Below are positions 46,061 through 55,872 of a stretch of 62,497 bases of DNA, in pieces. The first letter of the stretch is position 1, and each line of letters opens with the position of its first letter. The stretch covers positions 1-62,497 of the forward strand of contig JAGQPX010000034.1 of assembly GCA_020426505.1 (NCBI GenBank). The letters are read 5' to 3'. The notes below the pieces were generated by a model. The model ran no database searches, was not told the DNA's origin, and saw nothing but the letters and a program-made list of their open reading frames with translations. A program made the translations under genes and the position numbers. This DNA is from Planctomycetaceae bacterium (GTDB taxonomy: Bacteria > Planctomycetota > Planctomycetia > Planctomycetales > Planctomycetaceae).

Positions 46061-46138
46061 TATGCCTCGAGGACACGTGGCAACTGACGAAGTTCGGATG
46101 TCGCGAAAGAGATTGCAATCTCAACTTGCAGCATCCGC

Positions 46139-46636
46139 CTACTCGGGTTCGTCGTCATCGGCCAGCCACTCGGTGAGTTCACGTTCAGTATCATTGCCGG
46201 ACAAAGGATCTCGTTTTCGCGTCGAGTTGGACGACAACTCCAATTCGTCTCGCTCTCGACGTCGAGACAGCCCCGCTTTCTCCAAAAGACTGATTGCGAA
46301 TGGGTCCTCATCCATAGGAGGAGGCTCGTCGCCTTCGGGATGGTAGACAAGTTCATACCGGTGTTTCGCAATCGAGATCTCGTCGCCGGGCAGCAGCCAT
46401 TTCTGATCGCAACGGACGCCGTTGACTTTGACCCCGTTCCGGCTATTGAGGTCGCGAAGGAACCAGTATCCGTTAATCAACTGCAGCTGGCAGTGCTCCG
46501 ATGAGACGTTGGGATAACTCAACGAGATATGACACTTTGATCGTCGTCCGACGATCAAATTCTCCCGGTAAAGTGGAATCGGATCACCGCCACCGCAGGG
46601 GATCAACTCACCATAAGTCGCCTTTGGTTCCATCAA
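46139..46636 (-). CDS. FHA domain protein
   Basis: 165 residues. The forkhead-associated domain fills about 8-100: NLIVGRRSKCHISL, NVSSEHCQL and LRDLNSRNGVKVNG carry the conserved Gly-Arg, Ser-x-x-His and Asn-Gly phosphothreonine-binding residues. The remaining 60 residues are acidic and charged, probably disordered. It would read Ser/Thr kinase phosphorylation, abundant in Planctomycetes; no kinase gene is nearby. It is probably transcribed with rsgA. Confidence 0.85.
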   Translation of the reverse strand: MMEPKATYGELIPCGGGDPIPLYRENLIVGRRSKCHISLSYPNVSSEHCQLQLINGYWFLRDLNSRNGVKVNGVRCDQKWLLPGDEISIAKHRYELVYHPEGDEPPPMDEDPFAISLLEKAGLSRRRERDELELSSNSTRKRDPLSGNDTERELTEWLADDDEPE

Positions 46637-46924
46637 GATAATCCAGACTCAAGCTCGGCCCAGCTCGTTCCAAATCTATCACATTCTACGGAACCGGCGC
46701 ATCAGGCTCCGTCCATGAGACTTTATTACATCGACACCATATTGTGATTTCCAAGTCTAGAATAATCTACCGAGACCTGATTTGGACGTCAAATTCCCCT
46801 CGATCATCGCAGGGTCCGGGAATGACTCAACGGTTTCGGGAATTTCGGGGACGTTGACGGTTGAATGATTCGTGTGGCGCAGATTGTGATCCTCCGTTCA
46901 CCGGAAGATTTCGAGAAGAAATCA
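46637..46924. other. Non-coding spacer between FHA gene and rnpB
   Basis: No gene is seen. On the minus strand a candidate promoter for the FHA-rsgA unit has TTGACG (46792-46787), a 17-base spacer and TAGATT (46769-46764), with predicted start near 46757. Confidence 0.45.
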
Positions 46925-46954
46925 TCGACCACCTCTCCGGGATTTTCCTAGAAT
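46925..46954 (+). promoter_or_regulatory. Promoter of rnpB
   Basis: TAGAAT (46949-46954) is one base from consensus and lies 7 bases before the predicted 5' end of the RNase P RNA. A weak -35, TCGACC (46925-46930), lies 18 bases upstream. Confidence 0.5.
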
Positions 46955-46960
46955 CAGAAC

Positions 46961-47330
46961 GGGAGTGGGCCAGGCGGTCGCTGCGAAGACGGTCTTCGGG
47001 TCGTCAGCGTGGAGGAAAGTCCGGGCTCCACAGGACACGGTGGTGGATAACGTCCACCGTCCGCGAGGACCGGGAAAGTGCCACAGAAAACACACCGCCG
47101 ATGGAGGAACCGTGTTTCCTCACAGGTAAGGGTGAAATGGTGCGGTAAGAGCGCACCGCGTTGCTGGTAACAGTGACGGCAGGGTAAACCCCACCGGGAG
47201 CAAGACCGAGCAGGAGGGAGGAGCTGTCCGTTCCGTCTGACCTCCGGGTAGGTCGCGTCGAGGTGACGAGCAATCGTCACCCCAGAGAAATGACCGCTCA
47301 CGACATAACCCGGCTTATCGGCCCACTCCC
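46961..47330 (+). ncRNA. rnpB: RNase P RNA, bacterial type A
   Basis: The catalytic RNA that trims the 5' ends of tRNA precursors. The conserved core is readable: GAGGAAAGTCCGGGCTCC near the 5' end, AGGGTGAAATGGTGCGGTAAGAGC in the middle, a TAAACCCCACC stretch, and CATAACCCGGCTTAT near the 3' end. P1 is GGGAGTGGGCC at 46961-46971 pairing perfectly with GGCCCACTCCC at 47320-47330, followed by TTTT that should end transcription. About 370 bases, normal for type A. Confidence 0.95.
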
Positions 47331-47420
47331 TTTTCAAATCACGATCACAGATTTGATATTTGAGCTGTGAAGTGCCAAAGTGAGGTTCAACCCCGTGCCC
47401 TCATTCTGGATCTCGAACAC

Positions 47421-49490
47421 ATGCTCAGTCGCTCGCTTGCACCACTGGTCGCCCTCCTCGGTCTGCTCGCTTCGACACCTGTCGATGATGAAGAAGCGAT
47501 TTACGATGTCGTGATCTACGGCGGCACCTCGGCAGGCGTCATGGCAGCTGTGCAAACGGTTCGGATGGGCAAGTCCGTCGTGATCGTCGCGCCCGAGACG
47601 CACCTTGGCGGACTCACAGCGTCCGGACTCGGCTGGACGGATAGTGGTCGCAAGGAAGTCGTCGGCGGACTGGCCCGAGAGTTCTATCGTCGCCTGAAGC
47701 AGCACTACGATGACCCGTCGAGTTGGCGACAGCAGCGAGCCGAGGAATACAAGTATTATCGTCCGAACAGCGACGCGATGTGGGTCTTCGAGCCGCACGT
47801 CGCAGAGCGTGCGTTCGAGGAATACATCGCAGAGTACAACATCCCGGTGCACCGCGATGCCTGGCTCGACCGCGAAGCCGGAGTCGCAAAAGACGGCAAG
47901 CAGATCACCGCCATCACGACGCTCGATGGCAAAACGTTTCAAGGCCGGATGTTCATCGACGCCACGTACGAAGGCGACCTGATGGCAGCAGCCGGTGTTT
48001 CCTACACAGTCGGTCGCGAATCCAATGCGAAGTACGGTGAGACTCTCAACGGCGTACAGACGGAGCGGGCTGTCAGTCATCAGTTTGAGTCGCCGGTCGA
48101 TCCGTACGTGACGCCGGGCGATCCGAGTAGTGGGTTGTTGCCTTGGATACAACCGGATGGACCAGGAGCGGAAGGAGCAGGCGATCACCGCGTGCAGGCG
48201 TACTGCTTCCGGCTCTGCCTCACCGATGCTCCGGAGAATCGTGTGCCGTTTCCCGAGCCGAAGGGTTACGACCGCGACGAGTACGAGTTACTCGCCCGAT
48301 ACCTCGATACGGGATGGCGAGCCGCGTTCAAGAAGTTCGACCCGGCTCCCAATCGCAAGACCGACACCAACAATCATGGGGCGTTTTCGACCGACAATAT
48401 CGGGATGAACTACGACTACCCGGAAGCGAGTTACGAGCGACGGCGTGAGATCATCGCGGAGCACGTGGTGTATCAGAAAGGGCTGATGTACTTTCTCGCC
48501 AATGATCCCGCCGTGCCGGACGACATCCGCAGCATCATGAGCCGCTGGGGACTCGCGAAGGACGAGTTCGTCTCCACCGACAACTGGCCGCATCAAATCT
48601 ACGTGCGAGAAGCGCGACGCATGGTGTCCGACGTTGTGCACACTGAGCATCACTGCCGACGCCGCAGGCCGGTCCTCACCCCCATCGGTATCGGCTCGTA
48701 CAATATGGACTCTCACAACGTGCAGCGATACGTCGATAAAGAAGGTCATGTCCGCAACGAGGGTGATGTCCAGGTCAGTCCTCGCGGCCCGTATCAGATC
48801 GCCTACGGCACCATCGTTCCCAAGGAGGACGAGTGCACGAATCTCCTCGTTCCGGTTTGTCTGTCAGCTTCGCACATCGCATATGGGTCGATTCGCATGG
48901 AACCCGTGTTCATGATTCTTGCGCAATCGGCAGCAACCGCAGCGTGTCAGGCAATCGATGCAAACGTCTCCGTGCAATGGGTCGACTATGCAGTCCTGCG
49001 CAAGCAACTCGATTCGGATCAGCAGGTGCTTGAGATCTCTCCTCAGTTGATCTCACCGGAAGGTGTGGACCCGGACACGCTGCCGGGCATCGTGATTGAT
49101 GACGTGCAAGCGACTCGCGAGGGCTCCTGGGGAGCAAGCAGTTCGGTCACACTCTTCGTCGGAGAGAGCTACCTGCACGATCGCGGGCCTGATCCGGGCA
49201 CGAAGTCGATCACATTCGCGACACGTGTGCCGATTTCAGGACGCTATGAAGTCCGCTTGTCTTACACTGCCAATCCGAATCGCTCGTCCAAGGTTCCGGT
49301 GATCATTCAACACGCTGACGGACGTGAGGCCCGGTCGGTGAATCAGAGGCAACGTCCGCCGATCGACAAGCTGTGGGTGTCGCTGGGAACGTACTCATTC
49401 TCGGCAGACAGTGATGCAGTGATCATCGTGTCGAACGAGGGCGCAGACGGGTACGTCATTGCCGATGCCGTGCAATTTCTATCCGAATGA
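47421..49490 (+). CDS. Exported FAD-dependent oxidoreductase with golvesin-like C-terminal domain
   Basis: 689 residues from the ATG at 47421, which gives a proper signal peptide; an ATG at 47367 is in frame. The FAD-binding Rossmann motif is VVIYGGTSAGVMAA, followed by LGGLTASGLGWTD, typical of the FAD_oxidored family. The second FAD contact is in GRMFIDATYEGDL. The C-terminal 135 residues (from about GIVIDDVQATREGSW to the end) form a beta-sandwich resembling the golvesin/CBM-like domain, which probably binds polysaccharide. The substrate is unknown. It follows rnpB. Confidence 0.8.
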   Translation: MLSRSLAPLVALLGLLASTPVDDEEAIYDVVIYGGTSAGVMAAVQTVRMGKSVVIVAPETHLGGLTASGLGWTDSGRKEVVGGLAREFYRRLKQHYDDPSSWRQQRAEEYKYYRPNSDAMWVFEPHVAERAFEEYIAEYNIPVHRDAWLDREAGVAKDGKQITAITTLDGKTFQGRMFIDATYEGDLMAAAGVSYTVGRESNAKYGETLNGVQTERAVSHQFESPVDPYVTPGDPSSGLLPWIQPDGPGAEGAGDHRVQAYCFRLCLTDAPENRVPFPEPKGYDRDEYELLARYLDTGWRAAFKKFDPAPNRKTDTNNHGAFSTDNIGMNYDYPEASYERRREIIAEHVVYQKGLMYFLANDPAVPDDIRSIMSRWGLAKDEFVSTDNWPHQIYVREARRMVSDVVHTEHHCRRRRPVLTPIGIGSYNMDSHNVQRYVDKEGHVRNEGDVQVSPRGPYQIAYGTIVPKEDECTNLLVPVCLSASHIAYGSIRMEPVFMILAQSAATAACQAIDANVSVQWVDYAVLRKQLDSDQQVLEISPQLISPEGVDPDTLPGIVIDDVQATREGSWGASSSVTLFVGESYLHDRGPDPGTKSITFATRVPISGRYEVRLSYTANPNRSSKVPVIIQHADGREARSVNQRQRPPIDKLWVSLGTYSFSADSDAVIIVSNEGADGYVIADAVQFLSE

Positions 49491-49529
49491 CTGAGACTCG
49501 CCTCAGCAGGAACGTCCGAACGATGAAAT

Positions 49530-49976
49530 TCAGTCGCCCCCGCCGACTTCGAGATTGATCGAAGTTTGCAACAGGCGATGTTCGTGTCGATGATGGGCAT
49601 GCAGTGCGGCCATCCATTCGCGGAGATCGTGTCGCACGCGATCTGCGATGTCGCTCATGGGAGAGCGATTGATGAGTCGGTCTCGCAGTTCTTCGAGCCA
49701 GACACAGAGCCGCATGTACTCGCTCCGGAGTCGCTCCACTTGCGGTTGCCAGTGCGGATGCTCACAGAGTACGTCTTCGAGATATCCATCCTCAGACTTC
49801 AAGGCAAGTTCGCGAGGCAGGGTGTCAAGGAGTGTGTCCAGCACGGCAATGAGCCAGCGTGTTGTCTGCTCACCCGGCTCCTCTTCGAGGAGGTCCCGGA
49901 GGTCACCGAGGAGAATATATTCCAACGTCACAAAGTCGCTGAGAGAACGATCGGTCTCGGGAGGATGTCCATCCAT
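49530..49976 (-). CDS. Hemerythrin-like helical protein lacking most iron ligands
   Basis: 148 residues from the ATG at 49976 (GGAG upstream). All helical, with hemerythrin-like spacing: FVTLEYILLGDLRDLLEEE, PRELALKSEDGYLEDVL and VERLRSEYMRLCVWLEEL resemble the HHE helices, but the usual His ligands are replaced. A His-rich C-terminal helix, HAHHRHEHRLLQ, is followed by NLEVGGGD, an ending like that of some planctomycete hemerythrin proteins. Metal binding, if any, must use other residues. The family call is tentative. Confidence 0.45.
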   Translation of the reverse strand: MDGHPPETDRSLSDFVTLEYILLGDLRDLLEEEPGEQTTRWLIAVLDTLLDTLPRELALKSEDGYLEDVLCEHPHWQPQVERLRSEYMRLCVWLEELRDRLINRSPMSDIADRVRHDLREWMAALHAHHRHEHRLLQTSINLEVGGGD

Positions 49977-50249
49977 TGCTTGGTCTCCAGTTGCCCGCCC
50001 TGTTGTCGTCGATGCCGGCATGTGCCAGAACGGCCGTGCCAACAACGGGAGAAATGTGAATTCAAATGGTTGTCATCTCACGCGAAAAGTTCGCATTGTT
50101 CGTGAGGGAAACACCCAAGTGACAGACCAAATAGCGTAATCGGACCGGTTCGAGTGGTCAAAGGAATTCCGTCGTCCGCCGCGAGCGTTTTCCTGCAAAC
50201 ACCGGATGTCAAACGTCTTGTGAAAACGTCTGTTTGTGATGCGATCGTC

Positions 50250-51212
50250 TCAAACCGCTGCTCTGGAGATGACTTCGCCACGTTTCTTGATTGCGACATC
50301 GATTCGGTCGAGTGTCTCTTGCGACAACGAGAGGAACATCGCGGCGGCCGTTTCCTGAATCTGCTCGGGTCGTTTGGCCCCTAAGAGTGCTGCCGTGATC
50401 CCCGGGCGTTGGATCGTCCAAGCTGTGACAAGTTGAGCGATGGAGCAGTGAATGTCAGCTGCGATCTCTCGGAGCTTGTCCACGAAGTCGTGCGTCTTGA
50501 CCCATTGGTCACCCTGAAAGATCGGGTACTTTTGACGACCGTCTCGCGGGTCCCATTGATGGTCACGGGCGAGCTTGCCGGCGAGGAAACCCTTCATCAA
50601 CGGCCAATAGACCACGGTCGATACTTCCTGTTCGCGGCACCACGGAAGTTGGTCCAACTCGATCTCGCGTTGCAGCATGTTGTAATGTGGCTGGGCAGCC
50701 GTGATGGGACAAACCCTCGCAAACGTCTCGTACTTGTCGACCGTGTGAAAGTTGGAGACTCCGATCGCCCGCACCTTGCCGCTTTCCAGCAAATCCTGCA
50801 GGGCCGCCGCTGATTCTTCCAGGGGCGTGCTGGGGTCAGGGGCGTGCAGGTAGTACAGATCGATGAAGTCGGTGCCGAGGCGCTTCAGACTTGCCTCACA
50901 TTCACTACGAATGGTCTCAGGCCGTCCGTCCTTGACCTGCTTGTGATCTTTCCAGTGGATGCCGCACTTCGAGGCGATCACGATGTCGTCCCTTTTTGCA
51001 CCGAGTGCACGGTTGATCAGGCGTTCGCTTTCCCCTTCGTAACCGTAGAGATACGCCGTGTCGAAGAAATTGATGCCGGCATCATAGGCTGCAGACAACG
51101 TTGACAGGCTTTCCGCCTCTGTCACGTTGATGCTCGTAATACCGGCGATGGGCCAGCAACCCATTGCCACAGGTGTGACGTTGAGAGGAGACCGGCCGAG
51201 TTGTCGCAACAT
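50250..51212 (-). CDS. Aldo/keto reductase
   Basis: A 320-residue NADPH-dependent (beta/alpha)8 barrel. The catalytic tetrad is visible: Asp in FFDTAYLYG, Tyr in the same motif, Lys in IASKCG, His in YYLHAPDP. The cofactor-binding end has the GAKRPEQIQE loop. It reduces carbonyl compounds; the substrate is open. It lies 10 bases after the coiled-coil membrane protein gene on the same strand. Confidence 0.88.
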   Translation of the reverse strand: MLRQLGRSPLNVTPVAMGCWPIAGITSINVTEAESLSTLSAAYDAGINFFDTAYLYGYEGESERLINRALGAKRDDIVIASKCGIHWKDHKQVKDGRPETIRSECEASLKRLGTDFIDLYYLHAPDPSTPLEESAAALQDLLESGKVRAIGVSNFHTVDKYETFARVCPITAAQPHYNMLQREIELDQLPWCREQEVSTVVYWPLMKGFLAGKLARDHQWDPRDGRQKYPIFQGDQWVKTHDFVDKLREIAADIHCSIAQLVTAWTIQRPGITAALLGAKRPEQIQETAAAMFLSLSQETLDRIDVAIKKRGEVISRAAV

Positions 51213-51222
51213 GCGTTTCGGT

Positions 51223-52728
51223 TCAGTTTCCGTAATTCCGGGTCCCCGGTTTCACGAGTTCGCCTTTGGCGTTGTAATCTCGTCGGAACAACTCGGAGGT
51301 ACGACCACTCGAGAAACGGACATCGGGGTTGAGGATGGCGTCTTCTCCACCACTTTGCAGAGTGTAGGGCATGTCACCGCCGGGCAGGAACAGACGCTGT
51401 GAAGGCCGATATCCCATGAATGCCAGGAACTCGTTCAAACTGAGTTTTCGCACACCCTGACGTTCAGCCTGCGTCGTCAGTTCGCTCGCCTCACGCTGCA
51501 TCCGGGCAATTCGTTCACGATTCGGATCCTCTGCTGCATAGTCCGACGGGTCTGGAAAGTGCCCCAGAACGAGAAACTTGGTGTCCTTCGTAATGACACC
51601 ATCTTCCGGGATTCGGTATCCCTCGTCATCGATTTCGACAGAGACTTCTGCGCCGGATTGTTGGAGGATGTCATGCAACTGTGAGCGGTCAGACTGGCCG
51701 TCATCGTCGAAGTCAATCTCTCCGACGAAGGCAAACCGTTCGGTTAGTCCCGCTGACCAGACCGGCGTGTAAACGACGTCCTGTTCGGACATCGGGCGGA
51801 TGAGATCCTCTTCCAGAATACGAGCCTGCGAGAGGTGTGGCCCGAGGATGCGGGTGACTTCGATTCGTCCTTTGATGTCCTCCGGACCGCGACCGACGCC
51901 GTGGTGATCCTGGTCGTAGACGCTGAACGTGGTTTGAGGACGCAAGTTGTCGGCATCACCCAGGTTGACCCAGACGGTCCGGGTATTGTTGTCAACACGA
52001 CGGATCTCACCGTCGGGGACCTCGAAGCTTACGCGGTTGACATTGTCGAGTTCCTCTCGTAACTGGGCGTTAATCTTGTTGATCTTCGAGAGTTGGTCGT
52101 CAAAGCCTCTTCGAAGGCTGAGCATTTGATCTTCCAGCAAGCCCTTTTCGGTCTGGACACGATTGAGATCCGCCCGTAATTGCGACAAGGCTTGGTCCTT
52201 CTGACTGACGATCTCGTCACGATCGGTGATGAACGTCTGGAGATTCGCCTCAGACGATTGCTGAGACTCCTGGATCTGATCGACCTCACTCTGGTACTGC
52301 GATTTCACCGCCAGCAACTCGTCATTGACATTCTGGAGTGACTGTTGGGCAGCAGCGAGTTCAGCTGTCAATTGATCGATTCGGTTCCGCATCGCGACTC
52401 CGGTCGCCGCAACTGTCGGCTCCTGTAGATCTCGCCCGATGTTTGCAAGGTCCTGAGTTAATTGACCCAAAACGGTTCCCTGTTGCCCAGCTGCTCCCAC
52501 GTCCGGGAAGTCATATCCGAGAGCCGCTTTCAGGCTGTCAATTTCAGCATGGAGGTTTGTGATTCCGGTTTCTGAAGCACCCAACTGATTCTGCAGAGAC
52601 ACTTTGGCGGCCTCAGCGTCCGACAGATCTCGCCAGTTGAGATATGTCATGACCGCGAGGATCAACGTCATCATGACAAAGAAGATGAGCGTGAAGTGGA
52701 CGGCAGTTGGCTTGTCAGACGAGGCCAT
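51223..52728 (-). CDS. Single-pass membrane protein with long coiled coil, unknown function
   Basis: 501 residues. One membrane helix (about 12-30) is followed by a coiled coil (about 33-235, rich in Gln, Leu, Glu) interrupted near 70-110. A beta-rich region around VSFEVPDGEIRRVDNNTRTVWVNLGDADNLRPQTTFSVYD at about 235-290 recalls planctomycete stalk-type proteins. A later segment has an alpha/beta look (FAFVGEIDFDDDG, then FLVLGHFPDP). AAGGA precedes the ATG. It is probably a periplasmic scaffold, co-transcribed with the aldo/keto reductase. Confidence 0.6.
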   Translation of the reverse strand: MASSDKPTAVHFTLIFFVMMTLILAVMTYLNWRDLSDAEAAKVSLQNQLGASETGITNLHAEIDSLKAALGYDFPDVGAAGQQGTVLGQLTQDLANIGRDLQEPTVAATGVAMRNRIDQLTAELAAAQQSLQNVNDELLAVKSQYQSEVDQIQESQQSSEANLQTFITDRDEIVSQKDQALSQLRADLNRVQTEKGLLEDQMLSLRRGFDDQLSKINKINAQLREELDNVNRVSFEVPDGEIRRVDNNTRTVWVNLGDADNLRPQTTFSVYDQDHHGVGRGPEDIKGRIEVTRILGPHLSQARILEEDLIRPMSEQDVVYTPVWSAGLTERFAFVGEIDFDDDGQSDRSQLHDILQQSGAEVSVEIDDEGYRIPEDGVITKDTKFLVLGHFPDPSDYAAEDPNRERIARMQREASELTTQAERQGVRKLSLNEFLAFMGYRPSQRLFLPGGDMPYTLQSGGEDAILNPDVRFSSGRTSELFRRDYNAKGELVKPGTRNYGN

Positions 52729-53270
52729 AGAACAATTCCTTGGTTACAGTGCGGATTCCTCGCAGTTCGCCAGCTTAGTGGCTGCGTAGACAGGGGTCCT
52801 CCCCTAAAGTGTCGAACGTCTCAGGCTCAGACTTCAACAGACTCAGCCAAGGTTGCGTGAACCGAAAGAGACCTCTGATCGACAAAGGTGCGACAATCCC
52901 GGTAATCCGCGAAACCGGATCGGAAACACCGTACTTCCAGTCTAAGCGGCCTTGCAGGCACGTCAAGAAGTTTCCGAGGGCACGTCATAAGACATCGTCC
53001 ACCCCTAATCCAGGTGGTGTGTCTGTTTGCAAAGGGAATCTCATGTTGTGGGTGGCATGCTCTCACACCGGTAGGCGGGTGAGCATGTTTTCATGCGTTT
53101 CTTGAACATGGCGACCCAATTATCGCCACGACACCATACCACCCAAGATCAAACTGACCCACGACCCTAATCCAGGCTTCGGCTGGACGAATCTGGCGAT
53201 GATTCGGATAATCAGAGTCAAGAGTGATGGCGAGTTCCGCCAAACCGGATTGCACCTTGGGAGACGAGAG
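52729..53270. other. Non-coding divergent spacer with small dyads
   Basis: No gene is supported. AGGGG/CCCCT (52792-52805, 4-base loop) lies in the leader of the coiled-coil gene. CATGCTCTCAC (53057-53067) can pair with GTGAGCATG (53079-53087) with a 2-base bulge. The string CCCTAATCCAGG occurs twice (near 53003 and 53164). These may be remnants of dispersed repeats. The promoters of both flanking genes must lie here but were not resolved. Confidence 0.4.
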
Positions 53271-54614
53271 ATGCTGACACTCTATGGACCGAAGCCGCGT
53301 CGAGCCGGATACTGCGATGGTGTCTCTCGCAGGGCGTTCCTGAAGATTGGTGCCCTTGGCGTTGGAGCAGCGGGCCTTAATCTCGCTGATCTCTATCGAG
53401 CCGAAGCCGCCAGTGGCACAACGCTCGGTCACAAAGCTGTGATCAATATTTTCCTGGGTGGGGGGCCACCACACCAGGACATGTGGGAAATCAAGACCGA
53501 AGCCCCCAAGGAGATTCGCGGCCCATTCCAGCCGATCTCGACAAATGAGCCCGGCATTCAAATCGGCGAGTGCTTCCCGAAGATCGCTCAGATAATGGAC
53601 AAATCGATCGTCCTTCGTGCAGTTGTCGGCTGCGAAGGACGTCACGACTCATTCCAATGCATGACCGGCTGGCGGTACAGCGAGCTCCGTTCGATGGGCG
53701 GTCATCCTGCATTGGGCAGCGTACTCACGAAGTTGCATGGCCCGGTTGATCGCAGCGTGCCGCCCTACGTCGGCCTCGCGGATGTGGGTGTCTGGAAGGA
53801 CCCCGGCACACCCGGGTTCCTCGGTCCGACGTACGCACCGTTTCAGCCGAACGGTCAAGGGATGGCTGACATGAAGCTGAATGGCATGACCCTCGATCGA
53901 CTGAGCGATCGCAAACAACTCTTGAACAGCGTCGACACACTCCGTCGCGATGTTGATGCGACAGGCAAGCTGGAAGCACTCGACGCGTATGAACAACGGG
54001 CCTTCGATGTCCTCACGTCCAGCAAGCTGATCGACGCACTTGATCTCTCCAAAGAGGACTCCGCCCTCAGGGAACGTTACGGGGATGGCAAGCCGTACAA
54101 GTTTCAGTACGACGGGTCACCAACGATCAACGAACACATTCTGATGGCACGACGTCTGGTCGAGGCCGGCGTGCGATGTGTCTCGATGAGCTACGGACGC
54201 TGGGACAGTCATGGAGACAACGAGGGACTCGTCCGTGATCATGGTCCCAAACTTGATCAGGGCGTCTCAGCACTCATCACTGATCTTGACGAACGAGGCA
54301 TGCTCGATGATGTGACGGTTCTGGTCTGGGGTGAGTTTGGTCGCACCCCGAAAATCAACGACGGCGGCGGACGTGACCACTGGCCGGAAGTGAGCTGTGC
54401 CTTCATGGCAGGCGGCGGCATGCGAACGGGGCAGGCCATCGGCAGCACCAATCGACTGGGCGAACGTGCTCACACGCGCCCGGTACACGTGCAGGAAGTC
54501 TTCTCCACCGTCTACCGAAACCTGGGCATCGATACCCAGCACACAACGATCTCCGACCCAGCAGGTCGTCCGCAATACCTCACGGAGCACGGACCGATTC
54601 GAGAGATCTGTTAG
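53271..54614 (+). CDS. DUF1501 Tat-exported protein
   Basis: 447 residues from the ATG at 53271 (GAGACGAG upstream). A Tat signal, SRRAFLKIGALGVGAAGL, lies near 19-36. The sulfatase/alkaline-phosphatase-like DUF1501 body has INIFLGGGPPHQDMWE, GRHDSFQCMTGWRYSE, VSMSYGRWDSHGDN and VLVWGEFGRTPKIN. In Planctomycetes these are usually encoded next to DUF1549/DUF1553 cytochrome-like proteins; no such partner is present here. A hydrolytic role on sulfated or phosphorylated polymers is assumed but unproven. Confidence 0.88.
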   Translation: MLTLYGPKPRRAGYCDGVSRRAFLKIGALGVGAAGLNLADLYRAEAASGTTLGHKAVINIFLGGGPPHQDMWEIKTEAPKEIRGPFQPISTNEPGIQIGECFPKIAQIMDKSIVLRAVVGCEGRHDSFQCMTGWRYSELRSMGGHPALGSVLTKLHGPVDRSVPPYVGLADVGVWKDPGTPGFLGPTYAPFQPNGQGMADMKLNGMTLDRLSDRKQLLNSVDTLRRDVDATGKLEALDAYEQRAFDVLTSSKLIDALDLSKEDSALRERYGDGKPYKFQYDGSPTINEHILMARRLVEAGVRCVSMSYGRWDSHGDNEGLVRDHGPKLDQGVSALITDLDERGMLDDVTVLVWGEFGRTPKINDGGGRDHWPEVSCAFMAGGGMRTGQAIGSTNRLGERAHTRPVHVQEVFSTVYRNLGIDTQHTTISDPAGRPQYLTEHGPIREIC

Positions 54615-54684
54615 CGGTGGCCGAAGCTCGACTTGTTGGGTGCCACTGCTGGCTTGCCCAGCAGTGCTGACGGGCGCTGATGCA

Positions 54685-55872
54685 TCACTCGCTGTTTCGC
54701 GTCGTCGCAAGCAGTAACGCCACACATCCACCGATGCCGGCGACGACCGCCAGTCCGCCGTAGGTCCATTCATCCGTCGGGGCATAGCCGGCGAACGTCG
54801 GGCCGAGACCACCGATGCTGAAGCAGACCATGTTGCTGAAGCCGTACCCCAGACTTCGTCGGCGAGCGGTCACGTATTGAGCGATCAGACTGTTGTAGAA
54901 CGGTTGATTCATAAAGTGGACCAAGGCCAGCACGCACGTCGCTGCAACGCGCATGGCTCCCGTCGCGAAGGACATCCACAGGAGCAGGGGCACGTTAGCA
55001 AGCAGGACGAAAGTCAGTCCCCACTCCAGGCGTCCGGGCCTTGCCAGCCGACCAGCCACTGACTGCCCGACGATGCCGCACGAAAGCACGAGGGCCGCCA
55101 ACCGATTTCGCATCCCTTCGGAGGAGACATTCGCAAACGAGAAACCGGCATCGTCCAGATACCGCGGCAGAAAGTGCATGAAGGCCGCATAGATGAATCC
55201 CGACAGCACCCCGGTCGTCAGCAGGATCGCATAGCGCCGGGTATCGCCACGATCGACTTCATGGACTTGAGCGATCGGTTGAGTCGTGTCGGAGGTTGAT
55301 GTCGCTGTCCGAGTTTCCTTGAGTCGCCATGCGAGAACGAGCATCAAGGCGAGTCCGGGCAATGAGAGGCCCAAGTAGTACTCCCGCCACGTCACCTCAC
55401 CACTGCTGAAGACGATCCCCGCCAGGAAGGGAGCCCCCGCGATGCCCATTGAACCGAAGATGCCGTGCCATCCGAGTGCTGCACCGCGCGTCTCGGGGGT
55501 CGTTTCGTGAGAGATCAGCGCCAAACCAGCGGGGTGATAAATGCTGGCAAAGCTGCCCATCATCAACATGGCGAGGAATACCATGTTGAATGACCGTGAC
55601 AGCCCGGCGAGGACACACGTCGCAGCACAACCTGCCAGGTAGATGAGCAGCAGCCGCTTGGAGCCGTATCGGTCGACAAGCCAGCCGGTCAGCACGGCAC
55701 CGACTCCAAACGGGATTCGCCAGACGGTGCCTAGCAACCCCGTCTCTCGTGTGCCGACGTGAAACTCCGCACCGATCATCTGCTCCACGCTCGGCAGCGC
55801 AAGCTCGAACACATGCACCAGAGCGTGTGCGCAGGAGACGAGCAGGATCAATCGAAAGGTCGTACGAGACAT
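54685..55872 (-). CDS. Major facilitator superfamily transporter
   Basis: 395 residues with about 12 hydrophobic helices and an MFS-A-like loop between helices 2 and 3 (GWLVDRYGSKRLLLIY). A longer cytosolic loop lies in the middle (about 190-215, Thr/Asp/Arg-rich). Substrate unknown. It is convergent with the DUF1501 gene and stands next to exported hydrolases, so import of a breakdown product is possible. Confidence 0.82.
   Translation of the reverse strand: MSRTTFRLILLVSCAHALVHVFELALPSVEQMIGAEFHVGTRETGLLGTVWRIPFGVGAVLTGWLVDRYGSKRLLLIYLAGCAATCVLAGLSRSFNMVFLAMLMMGSFASIYHPAGLALISHETTPETRGAALGWHGIFGSMGIAGAPFLAGIVFSSGEVTWREYYLGLSLPGLALMLVLAWRLKETRTATSTSDTTQPIAQVHEVDRGDTRRYAILLTTGVLSGFIYAAFMHFLPRYLDDAGFSFANVSSEGMRNRLAALVLSCGIVGQSVAGRLARPGRLEWGLTFVLLANVPLLLWMSFATGAMRVAATCVLALVHFMNQPFYNSLIAQYVTARRRSLGYGFSNMVCFSIGGLGPTFAGYAPTDEWTYGGLAVVAGIGGCVALLLATTRNSE

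Noticed and set aside
46950..47340. Protein-coding frames on both strands over 46.9-47.3 kb
   Set aside because: The region is RNase P RNA with a perfect P1 stem; the frames are incidental.
52775..53066. Two short minus-strand frames in the 52.7-53.3 kb spacer
   Set aside because: They lack ribosome sites, overlap each other and have unremarkable composition.
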